DNA of 64,000 nucleotides from Cyathus striatus (taxonomy: Eukaryota; Basidiomycota; Agaricomycetes; Agaricales; Nidulariaceae), in assembly GCA_025738555.1 (NCBI GenBank), contig JAOVFP010000021.1, positions 930,001 to 994,000 on the forward strand, read 5' to 3'. Each line of letters begins with the position of its first letter. The stretch's first letter is position 1. A program made the position numbers and the translations under genes. Shown here piece by piece: positions 11,401 to 21,514 of this stretch. The notes below the pieces were generated by a model that worked only from the letters and a program-made list of their open reading frames with translations, made no database searches and had not been told where the DNA came from.

Positions 11401-12538
11401 CTTCTATCCGAAATGCATATAAAGGGGTTTTAGTATAGGACTGAGAGGACCAGAATGTTGCGCAGGACCAGACTTTGGGGGACCTAAACAAGTGTTAATT
11501 CAACGGATTCACTCAGAGTAGAAATCTATATGGCTTACCAGCTGGTGGCGCAAACTTCGCTATCGGACTCGCGTTTAGTGTGGTTACAAGGGCACATAAC
11601 ACTAGAAAATAGCTGAAGAACATGGCGCCAGGCCCAATTGGTTAAAGAAGGAAGAAGTGGGTTTAAATAAAAATCGAACAGTGGGTTTATATGTTCTTGA
11701 TGAATTTCCATCATATTAGTATATCACAAGACGAATGCGAACTTGTGCTGGGAATATGAGTTCTGCGAATGGGCGCTGATGCTGCGGTAGCTCCTGAATT
11801 CTTGACATTTGAATGATATTCCCCATCCATGGTTTTCATGTATCCACAGCAACCTAAAGATGGTATGGTAGACCTATATCTTTTCGATGACATGAAGAAA
11901 GCTGCTGACTGGTATTTGATGATCACATCGAACAGGCAACGGGACATCATTACAGTTGATTGCATGCCAAGCTTTCAACAACTTCAGTGAGGAAAGCAGC
12001 AATAAGGTGACCCACTTATAAATATAGTTGCATAAACTTTCGTATTCTTGTGTAGTCAGCATCCCATCGGTATACCTTTCTGAAGAGATTTAATACAGGT
12101 AGAACTACAAAGACTCTTATCATGATTAAATTGGATGCTTTCATTGGCTGATCATCCGATGTCGTACCTGACTGAAGATATCTGATTACGGCTTTTTCGG
12201 CATACCAACTGTTCGGATTTACGTACTAATTTAAATCCTACTAAGGGTTTTAAATAACTTCAGTAGCTTTGATTCTACCTTTTTACACTTCGCAACTCAC
12301 ATCGACATCTGTTCTAATTCTCTACGTTTCCTTGGTTCCACTGCCAATGATGAAAACGCCTAACAGCGCAGGAGGCAACGCGATAAGGGTGGGTACCAAA
12401 CGATTAACCAATGACTAGTTTTTACAGACAACAGAAACTACTAATAGCGTACACTGACATACACATAGCAGGCTATAAAATCCCTAGATGCAAACTTCTT
12501 AAACCTTAGTTACGTAGCCTGCAACCTACAAAGCTATC
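8461..12538. other. 4-kb AT-rich intergenic block with tRNA-like relics
   Basis: No protein gene can be supported. Several A-box-like motifs of the form TATAGTGTAAAGG recur (about 8622, 9461, 11094), some followed by a B-box-like motif, and the phrase tgtaaaggtcgcat appears at about 8710 and 10966. These look like worn tRNA-derived or SINE fragments. One better tRNA-like fold is listed separately at 10856-10927. Confidence 0.45.
10856..10927 (+). ncRNA. tRNA-like relic (pseudo-tRNA or SINE head)
   Basis: The 72-nt segment ends in a good T-arm and B-box (cgggttcaaatcccg) followed by ctatact, which pairs with the 5' segment tgtatag in 6 of 7 positions. U8 is present. The D-arm lacks the GG loop and no convincing 7-nt anticodon loop forms, so it is not a functional tRNA. 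It could be a pseudogene or the head of an old SINE. Confidence 0.3.
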
Positions 12539-13700
12539 ATGTCCGACTCCGATTCTTTCCAGTATCGTAAAACAATTTTGCATATCACGCTCCTGGAGAG
12601 CTTCATGAATGGTCGGTTTATATCTCGATATATGATTATTACAGTAGGATATTGACAGCCTTTTCAGGCATATATTTTTGCGTAGTAGCCGCGACACTGT
12701 ATATTATGGGTATGCATTTTGCTAATCATGGATTTTCCACAATTAACAGATCTTACAGTCTCCAAGAAGTATATTAGAACACAGAAAGTCCTGGCGACAA
12801 TAATCGTGATTATGTATGCACTGGCTACGGTTCATTTGGCAATACGGTGGCAAACTATTTTCTTGGGTTTCGTTCAAAATGGTCAAACAGAGGACACTAC
12901 CTTCAATTTTCTCAATAATGTTCCCTTCGGCCTCCAAGTTCCAGGAAGTATAGCTCTTGTAGCGAATACCATTATAGCAGACTGTATTCTTGTGAGTAAC
13001 TTGAAGATTTTATCATGTTGGCCGATTCTCACAAGCTATTAAGATATGGCGTTGTTGGAAGGTTTGGGGAAATGATTGGAGAGCTCCAGTGCTTCCCACT
13101 TTGACTGCCATTGCTGAAACTTGTATGTTTTAACCTCACGTATTCACTCCACTTATAGCTGAGATCGTTTGCAACATTATGCAGTCTTTTCAGTTTTAAG
13201 CATAATTGAACAGGCTCAACCTAGCACGCTTTCGAGAATCGGTGTTGACCCATCTCTCGTTTACTTATCACTTTCTTTGGTGACAACAATGCTAGCGACT
13301 TTCCTCATAATATTCCGCGTCGTTTATTTGAGCTGGCAAAGTGGTGACATCCATCGATATCAAACTATCGTGGAAATTATCGTTGAATCAGCCGCATTGT
13401 ACTCGTTAACGTTGCTAGTGTACATTCCACTGCTCCCTAGCACCGACTTCTCAGATGGATATCCTCAAGTCATCTTGGTGTCAATGACGGTATATACCCC
13501 ATAGCTTCACGTTCACCGCACTATCATTGAACAACTTCATTTGCTAGGGAATCGCGCCAACTTTAATATCCGCACGTGTTTGCCTTGGATGGTCTAGACC
13601 AGATGCAAAATGGAAGAGAAATCGTAGTGATACCGGAAAACACAGCTCGGATATTGAACAAATTTCTTTAAAAAGTTTCGATATGGAAAAATCAATTTAA
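12539..13700 (+). CDS. multi-pass membrane protein, agaricomycete-expanded family, 304 aa
   Basis: Six exons: 12539-12611, 12668-12709, 12750-12991, 13044-13122, 13164-13489 and 13548-13700, with introns of 40-58 bp. Landmarks of the family are visible: FQYRK..LLESFMNGIY at the start, ANTIIADCIL, then IWRCWKVWGNDWRAPVLP immediately after a phase-0 intron, SLSLVTTMLATFLIIFRV, and finally GIAPTLISARVCLGWSRPDAKW in the last exon. About seven hydrophobic segments are expected. The function is unknown; the family is a large plasma-membrane-type set in mushrooms. The paralogue at 57303-58444 has the same six-exon plan with identical 42-nt second and 79-nt fourth exons, which strongly supports both models. 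The acceptor of exon 5 (gctgag at 13163) is the least certain join. The tail is short, basic and Ser-rich. Confidence 0.85.
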
Positions 13701-14698
13701 GCAGATTGATTAATTCACAACTTTACTCTTAAATTATTTATGTATTCGACCGTTGAAATTTGAAAGCTACTGCTGATCTGGCAGGCCATAGCAGTAATAT
13801 CACTGTTCACAGATATACCACTGTAATATTACTAATGTAAATTCATACACTGCTATCGACCAGTACCATCATTAAATCCGAAAGCGAATGTATGCTAAAC
13901 TAGTAGCTAGTATATCATGATTCTATGAAATAAAGTCATAGTATGTCAAGTTGTTATATGTAGCACCGTAAATGTTGCCGTTATTTGATCCATCGGTAAG
14001 CCCGTAACAAAGTAGAATCAACTACCGTGGGCCGAAAGGAAAATATCTGTGTTCTTCAAGCCCTTCCCAACACCTTCGAACACGATTTGGGCGAGGGAAA
14101 TCGGTACAAAATGTTACGATAGTAGCTGTGCTACTGCTAGTCATGTCTAAGGAATACGTTTATGTATCAATCTTGAAATGGGAATGTGCGCGGTAACTAC
14201 AAACCTGACAGTGTTGGTACAAGTTCTCCCTCGACCCGAAATACAATGACTCCAATTGTATATAAAAAGAAAAGGTGTCTGGGAAACATTACTCGCCTAT
14301 ATTGTATGAATGTAAGATGGTCTAAGAAACCCGTAGTTCGCTAGGCTTTATGTATCTTGATGAACGGTAAGCCGAAGGGGATCAATGATACGATGCGCTG
14401 CTTCAACACGGATCAGACGGTTCCATCCGCATCCGATGATATGTTTTCATGCTGGCGATGCGAACTTGATATCTCGTGTGTCATGATTAGTACTACTAAT
14501 ATCCAGTCCATCACTGACATTTGTACTGGTATGTTGATTTAGGAACTCGACCATAACTCCAGCCGTGGATCGTGGGCCGTGGCTAGTCAGAAACCACCGT
14601 TCCCCGAGTCAGACTCTAGTGTCGGACTTCAGACTTAGCAAAAGGCTAAAGCTGGGTTTGATCATGATGTACTTGGTTAGAATCCTGTTCGAAATTAG
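13701..14698. other. intergenic, nothing recognised
   Basis: AT-rich sequence up to the target-site duplication of the foldback element. A 61-codon frame at 14357-14542 has no recognisable features and is not called. Confidence 0.5.
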
Positions 14699-14707
14699 AT
14701 GCAACCT

Positions 14708-16553
14708 CAGTCTCCTACCCAGACCCTATAGGAAGTCTCGATCGAGCGGTACACAGTTTTTAATCCAAGTTCGTGGGGTAAGAAGAGAAATATACAAGTC
14801 ATTATAATCAACCAATCATATTATTTGAATTGATCAATATTCTTTTTGGAAATGGGTGCTTTGAACTTTAATTCGATGAGACTTCCTATAGGGTCTGGCA
14901 CATAATATATACAAACACCACAGCCACCTTGATGGCCAACTCGCCGACATCATTCTGAGTATGAAAGTAAATGCTCAGTGCTCAGCGCTCAGAGACGAAA
15001 TATATTCAAAGCAAAACTCGAGCAAAATATTCAACACATTTGGTATACTTACACTGTGTCCCTGGAAAACTGGCAAATCAATGTAGTGCAATTCAGCCTG
15101 CAAAGGCTGCAAGTGGTTCTCAAACGTGATCGCGATGTTATTTCAATTTTCTGGAAACATACTTATTCAAAAGATGCTGAGCTCACAGGTTGAAATTCAA
15201 GGCCATCATGCATATATGATCTCATATTAGTCATAAAGGTTTCTCAGCTAAAGCTACGCATTGGAGAGGTGTATATAATGTGTATAAAATGGTATAAGGT
15301 GACAGACTTTCAAATTGATAGCCATGAAAGGGCCCTCAACTCGTTCTTATTCTCTCTGATTCACTCCTAAGCTCGGTTCTCTGTTCTTAACCCCTCAGCT
15401 TCATTCCTGATGTGTCTGCGTTGTTCCTACTGTGTTTGATATGTTTCTAAACTGTGTTTGCTTTGTTCTTACTGTGTATGCATCATTCCTAACCTTGCTA
15501 TGTTGTTTTTTACTCCTGTGCTTTGTTCTCACTGTCATTGCTTGGTTTCTGCTGTGTTTGATTTATTCTTACTTTTTCTGCTTCGGCCCTAAGCTCACTA
15601 TGTTGCTATTGACCCCTCTTCTGTGTTCTTACTGGCTCTGCTTCATTTCCACAATATATGCCTTGTTCCTTAACTCACAACTTCATTATTGACCCTCTGA
15701 TTCATTTAGACTATCTCTACTTTGTTTCTACTACCTATGCTTTTGTTTCTGTGCTTAAAATTTCGATTTGGACCCCTCTTCTTCATCCAAACTGTCTCCA
15801 CTTTGTTCCTACTGTGTATACTTCGCTCCTGGTGTCTATCCTTCGTCTCTATGCTTAAAACTTCGTTCTGGACCCCTCTACTTCATCCAGACTGTCTCCA
15901 CTTTGTTCCTACTGTGTATACTTTGTTTCTAAACTCACAATTTCGTTATTGCCCCCTTTGCTTCCTTAGGACTATATATACTTTGATTCTAAGTTCATAA
16001 CTTTGTTCCTGCCTCCTCTGCTTTGTTAGGACTGTCTATACTACATTCCTAGTGTCTATGATTTGTACTTTGTTCCCATTGTTCCTGCCTTAATATTTAT
16101 CTATGTTAATCGTTCTTAGGGCAAAGTTGGTAAGTGCATGCCAGACAGTATTTCAATTGTTAGGTCTATAATACAAAACCGTTGTGGTGGTGAAGACTGC
16201 ATACAGAGTTGTTGCACGTCGCGAGTTATTGATCTCTTTACTAATTGATGCGAGGTGATCATCACCATGATATTATCGAAAACCATAGAGGTCAATTCAA
16301 ACTCAGTACTTCACGGCCTCTGCGGCGGTCAGCTCGACCCTCCTATTTGTATATATTATGTGCCAGACCCTATAGGAAGTCTCATCGAATTAAAGTTCAA
16401 AGCACCCATTTCCAAAAAGAGAATTGATCAATTCAAACGATATGATTGGTTGATTATAATGACTTGTATATTTCTCTTCTTACCCCACGAACTTGGATTA
16501 AAAACTATGTACCGCTCGATCGAGACTTCCTATAGGGTCTGGGTAGGAGACTG
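14708..16553. mobile_element. foldback / MULE-like DNA transposon with 208-bp inverted arms
   Basis: The left arm 14708-14915 and right arm 16346-16553 are inverted copies of equal length (208 bp), differing at only a few positions. Each begins CAGTCTCCTACCCAGACCC, and each arm carries its own small inverted motif (agaccctataggaagtctc) at both ends. The flanking 9-mer ATGCAACCT is at 14699-14707 on the left. On the right it is split by the hAT insertion (16554-16558 plus 18073-18076) and is restored exactly when that insertion is removed. Long terminal inverted repeats with a 9-bp duplication fit Mutator-like or foldback elements. The 1.4-kb loop encodes no recognisable transposase and is dominated by a minisatellite, so the element is non-autonomous. 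Confidence 0.8.
15350..16100. repeat. pyrimidine-rich degenerate minisatellite inside the foldback loop
   Basis: Short degenerate units of the type 'ctttgttcctactgtgtatact' recur throughout, within a higher-order unit of about 100 bp best seen at about 15755-15825 and 15855-15925 ('cttaaaa.ttcg.t.tggacccctct'). Plus-strand frames across it (15432-16000) are runs of Leu/Phe/Cys/Ser from the biased composition and are not genes. Confidence 0.8.
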
Positions 16554-16558
16554 ATGCA

Positions 16559-18064
16559 TAGGGCTGCCAACCGTGCCGTGACGGGTTACGGCCCGTCTTT
16601 ACAAAACCGTTGACGGTACGGGTTTCAGCCGTAACCGTCCCGTGTAGCGATTTTTAAAAGTCTTGACGGTACGGTACGGGTTAAAACACGGCCGTAAACG
16701 GTTTTACGGTTAAAATCAATAAATTTAAGCCATCAAGACAGTGTTAATACTAGTCAGAGCGTGCCAAAAGTCACATTGAAAACCGCGAAGACATTATTAT
16801 AAGCTTAAAGTAGCAGAAATAAGTCTCCAGAAAGCAAATGTCATATATAGTTATGTGGACGGGGTAATTACAATAACATTATGAGCATTTTAACATATCA
16901 CGAGTTGAAGTCTTCAGGCGAGAGCTTGAAGTAGTCTCCCAGCTTGTCTGTAGCAACACGAGGCTTGCGAGAATACCTGGATGTAAAGCTTCCATTATTT
17001 GACATCACGACAGGGGTGGCGGAAGTTACAAGAGAGAGACTTGGAAGACTGAGTACTAACATAGTTCTCATGGAAATAATCTTCGAGCATTTGTTTTGCA
17101 TCTTTGAGATAGGTGAGAAGGGTCAAGCCATCTTCATAATCGTCTCGAAGACTTGGGTTTGAAGTGGTCTTCAAGCTTTCCAGTCTCGTCAAGCATCTCT
17201 GCATCCAGAAGCTCTATAAGACGATTCGTAGTTTTATTACTGGTATGACGACCAGTGTAATCTAGATTAAGCATATATATCAGTAAACTTTCAAACCAGC
17301 GAGAAACAACAGGAAATGAATTGCATACCAGGATTCGAATTTCAAAGGCCTACACTGCAGTATCATTTTCACGGGAAGGCTGGGATGTAGACAGAGGAGA
17401 AGCAGATATAGTGAAGCAGCTCTTTGGGGTGATATTTAGACAACAGAAATACTCAAAATTTTGAACGATGCATTTTATAGAAGAGTGCGAGACACTATGA
17501 GAACGGTCGCCATCCCAGTGTAGTTCAGTTATAATTCTGATGCATAGAGATTATACTCCAATATGGTGTCGATCCCGTCTCGCGTTCTGCTCAGAGTTTT
17601 CGTTACCCACCCTACCCCACCACAGCACTTTACTCTTACTATCTACAGTACTTCCAATTATTTCTTTCCTATTCCTTTTCCCTAACTTTACCGTTATCAT
17701 TATTCAACTTTTACCTTTACATACACGTCTGCTCTCCACGTTACGTGTGCAAATACATTTTCTCAGTCGGTGTCGAGGTGCATCGCGTTATCGGATGTCA
17801 CCTCCCCACAGGCCACTCCTAAACTCTCGGTGCGATTATCCTCGATTGGTTACATGCTATTTACTTAAATCATGGAGTATAAACAATAGTAAATGTAAGC
17901 CGTATTGACGGCCGTGTAACGGTACCACGGCACGGGTACCGACGGGTGATGACCGCACCGAATCCGTCCCGTGCTGGGTTCTCTCCAGGTCTCAGACGGT
18001 ACGGTACCCGTGATGTCCGTAACCGTACCGTAACCGTTTTGCACGGTTACGGTTGGCAGCCCTA
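16559..18064. mobile_element. hAT-like DNA transposon, 1506 bp, 8-bp target duplication
   Basis: The terminal inverted repeat TAGGGCTGCCAACCGT is perfect over 16 bp at both ends. The 8-mer CTGATGCA lies directly outside (16551-16558 and 18065-18072). An 8-bp duplication with TA/CAGGG-type termini is the hAT superfamily signature. Both subterminal regions (about 16570-16710 and 17905-18055) are packed with ACGGTTACGG / CGGTACGG motifs in both orientations, as expected of transposase-binding sites. The interior keeps only scraps of a minus-strand transposase. It inserted at the junction of the foldback element and its right target duplication, so it is the younger event. Confidence 0.85.
16898..17204 (-). 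pseudogene. hAT transposase C-terminal relic
   Basis: Two overlapping minus-strand frames give LLTYLKDAKQMLEDYF (17204-16995) and RVATDKLGDYFKLSPEDFNS (17101-16898). The latter resembles the region just before the C-terminal dimerisation motif of hAT transposases (L..Y....PE.F). The frames differ, so a frameshift or intron lies between, and no catalytic region is recognisable. The position inside an element with hAT ends supports the reading; the match itself is short. Confidence 0.35.
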
Positions 18065-18314
18065 CTGATGCAACCTAGTGCGTTAAAATGCAATGCTAGC
18101 CTATGTGCCTTTATGTTAAATTAGTGTGTTTTGGAAAAGTATGAGGTAAAATTAGCTATTCGGCCCGCTAGACTAGGAATCCATTATGTAGCCTCTCAGA
18201 CTTGCTTCCATTTTTAGACTCATATTGTATCTCTTAGTCTACTCTATGTACAATATAAAAGCTCGGAGGTTGAAATGTCGAAACTGTAAGTAACAGAAAT
18301 TTGACAGAAACGCT

Positions 18315-18508
18315 ATGTCATACACCCATAGGCTTAGCCTCCCGCAAGAAATTTCCTTTCAGTATCGAGAAGCCATACTTCACGCTACAATCCTTGAAAG
18401 TTTTATGAATGGTTTGTTGTAGCCATCATCGCAAGGTTTCGATCTAAATTAACCACATCTATTCAGGATCACATTTATGCATTGTGAACATTACACTATA
18501 TATTATAG
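18315..18508 (+). pseudogene. 5' fragment of the multi-pass membrane protein family
   Basis: Exon 1 (18315-18411) encodes ISFQYREAILHATILESFMN, clearly homologous to FQYRKTILHITLLESFMN of the gene at 12539. After an intron (18412-18466), a second exon of exactly 42 nt (18467-18508) aligns with the 42-nt second exon of both full genes (ITLYII versus ATLYIM). No downstream exon is present, so only the first two exons survive. It lies about 240 bp beyond the hAT element, which suggests a local duplication later truncated. Confidence 0.7.
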
Positions 18509-19628
18509 GTGCGTTTTATTCCCAGGATAGACAACCACTCCGTTTCTGGCAAGAAGTCAAATTATGTCAACGATACCTTGGATACCACACAGTCTACTAG
18601 TGCTTTATAGCTTGCAGAATTCTTTAATATATGTACTTACCTTGGTCTCCCGTTGTCGAATTCGCATTTTTCATAAGCAGCTTGTAAGCTACTGAAACCT
18701 GGAACCAAAACCGCAACAAAGCTGTTTCAAGTACTTAGTAAGCCAAAAGATTTGCGAGCACGTGAGATGTTTCTTCTCACGAACCTCAGAAGCAATTTTC
18801 TTCTTTCCTACCTCATCACCATCGCGCTAGATCATTTTCGTTTCTGCTCTTTCGCAGTTGACATCGTATGAAGGATTTCATGAACTTGATTTAACTGTTC
18901 TTGCGCAGGGCCTCTTGAGGGCTGAAACAAAATCTCCAACTGCGTTGCTAGCGGTCTTCACCTTTCAAATTTCATACCGTGGTTCGAATGGACGTTCATT
19001 GTGCTCATGAGCCATGATGGATATACGGGGTATGACATATTAAACTTGAGCTTGATCGTTCAGCTTACGCATTCTTTTGGTACTGTTCAGACTTACCATC
19101 GCACCATCTTGGCACCATCGCTGCGCCAAGCTGTTACTGGCTCTTGTTCACAGGAATCAACGGGTATTGGTAGAGGTATGAAAAGGCCTGTTATAAATGT
19201 TGTGGGGAGAGGAGAGTTGCGAAGGAGGGGTTTCGCGCACCCTACTGAGGTAGCTTCTCTGGCCATGAACGCGACTGCTTGTATTCACTAAGACCTCTCA
19301 CAGTAATTGCCCCAGCCAATGCATGAACTGTGGTCGGGACCCACACCCCTGATCTGATCAATGCCTCTCATTGTGGCCGGGCTATCGAGTTTCAGTCCAT
19401 ATGTAAAGCGACAATGTTTGCTTTGGCAGTGACCACCACGCTGACGCTTTTGTCATCGATCATCGATCGTTTTGCAGATGTTTAGCTGTACCTGTTCTTA
19501 GCCTCCCCCGTCAGCACCCCTCCTCACATCCGCTTTTTATCTAGGACAAAGTAGCAATGTCAAGAACATGAACAGTGCGTATAGGGCCACATTGATCGCG
19601 CCACCGTCTTCCGCTTTAGGCTTTTTAT
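18509..19628. other. intergenic, nothing recognised
   Basis: No family domain or repeat boundary was seen. A 96-codon frame at 19001-19291 lacks recognisable features and a supported start. Confidence 0.45.
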
Positions 19629-19643
19629 CATACCATCGTGTTT

Positions 19644-19938
19644 TTTTTTTTTTTTTTGGTGGATGGCTGCACTGATTTCGGTGCTGGGAACATCTCTTGG
19701 CTAACAGGGTTAGACGAGATGACCCACCATAGGGGGGGAAATGCATTTATGCACACCACGATGGGTAGTGTGGGACTCGTGCTCATTGGCACACTACCCA
19801 CTAAAACCCCCCCTAGCGGTGATAAGGCCTTTATGTGCCGAGGGGGGTTCGAACTCGCGCGTTCAAGCTCGAACTAGAAGCATCCCTATCGTGATCAGAG
19901 TCTGCTCCTGCGATGGTACTGCTACTCCATCGTGCCCC
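19644..19938 (-). mobile_element. tRNA-derived SINE with poly(A) tail and 15-bp target duplication
   Basis: The perfect 15-mer CATACCATCGTGTTT flanks the insertion (19629-19643 and 19939-19953). On the plus strand the left duplication runs straight into a T tract (the poly(A) tail of a minus-strand element). On the minus strand the opposite end carries an A-box-like TAGCAGTACCA followed at tRNA-like spacing by a perfect B-box (GTTCGAACC, about 19850). A body with a perfect 11-bp hairpin (19762-19772 with 19790-19800) follows. Promoter boxes at the head, a poly(A) end and long duplications are the hallmarks of a SINE mobilised by LINE machinery. The family name is unknown. Confidence 0.7.
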
Positions 19939-19953
19939 CATACCATCGTGTTT

Positions 19954-21514
19954 GGCCACCATCGGTAACGTGCTTGTCCCAGCTTTCTGTTATCTGTGTC
20001 TAGCTGTTCTGTATATTACCTGTGGCTCTTTCACTGCCGACAGTGGGGCTTTGAAGCTTAGCTCCTTTTCTCAGTATATCCATGCTCTCTCGCTTCCTAT
20101 TGAAGGCTTGCCCTGCTAGTGTTGGCGTAATGGAAACAGATAGAGCTTTAGATCAGAATTGGTGCTAGATTGATGATCAACCACGAGCCTTTGATATAAC
20201 TCAGCGTTATTGTATCAACTCCCCTAAACTGATCTTCAACCCTATCTTAACGTATCTATGGTTTGTATTCCTCAGCACGGGGAGACCTCATCTCACCGTC
20301 CTCTTGTCTGGACGTACACTTAGGGCAGAGGGGATGGGTTTCGCACCTTCGCTTGTCTACTTGATCAGCCATCCCACCTATGGTTTGATTAGTCTGTCTT
20401 AACTGCAGATTCCATAAACGGCATTTGGCCTTACCATGTCAGTTCGTCAGTAATACTTAGTACGTGTTCGGTTTTGGCTCCGAGTTCCAGCGAGTTCCTC
20501 ATGCACCACTGCAATACTAATATGTAGATTATAGGGCGTCGCGGTCTTGCTCCAGACTTCTACTCCCACCCCGTGACGGGGCGAATTCCTTCCGGATTGA
20601 TGTTCAGCCATGGGCTGTGATTCTGAATTCAGTTCATGGCTGTGGTTCGCATTTGTCAAGTACGTATAAATATGCTCGCACAATGTGTCACAGCCTTACT
20701 TCATATGAACGTGATAGCGATCAGGTTTCCATCATTTGCGAGCCTGAATTTCAACTAACCTATGGCAAGATCAATCAGACATACGTACCATGCCGCCTTT
20801 TGACTCCTTGAATGAATCTAGCTTTTAGTTAAGAATTATTAAGAAAGTATATGGCTTCTTTAGTAATGAAATACATCTGCTAATTCACAATTCTGTCTCT
20901 AGTATCTTGTCGCCTCGACCAATAAGCCTGCGCTATAAATATGATTATTGCTGGATACGCAGGCGCTTATCAAGCGCCAGATCTCTCATTTGTTTCCAAC
21001 AATCTCAGGAGTGTAGCGCCTCGTGCCCACTTACTGCTTTAATGGGGTGCCATCTGACAATAATATTTCCCTAACGTCGAGTACTTCATGTGAACCGGAA
21101 ACAAAATTAGAATCACTTCACTAGCGACCTGAACGAAATCACCATTCAGAAAGCGCCGAAATAAGAAGACTTCAAATGCAAGCGCTAATCATGTGTACTA
21201 AGTTATACCAGGGAGTCGGGATTCCAGAATCAGTCTATCACGGTCTCCTTCGCAGTGTTTCAATACTATAATCACTTGTTATCCATTCACTGATGGCGTT
21301 CTCCAGGAACCAGGGTTTCATGCCTTATTGGTATGGCATGCGTCACCCGTCACCTGGTCGAAAACGTTCTGGGAGACGTTAGACGCTTTACATATACACA
21401 TAAACATCAATTTGTCAATTCCGCTCTTTGAGTGTGCATATTTAAGGGTAAGACCTCTTCACGACACTTCCAGCATCTCTCACAGGTTACTTTCTTAGTC
21501 TTAGAACCACTACC
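19954..21514. other. intergenic, nothing recognised
   Basis: Mixed-composition DNA upstream of the first cassette-exon gene. Frames such as 20447-20683 (minus) and 21407-21607 (minus) have no domain or splice support. Confidence 0.45.

Noticed and set aside
15432..16000. Overlapping plus-strand frames rich in Leu, Phe and Cys that look membrane-like
   Set aside because: They come from a pyrimidine-rich minisatellite; the repeat pattern continues through all frames.
16255..16554. 99-codon frame in the right arm of the foldback element
   Set aside because: Lies in the inverted arm and has no family features; the other arm copy is not open in the same way.
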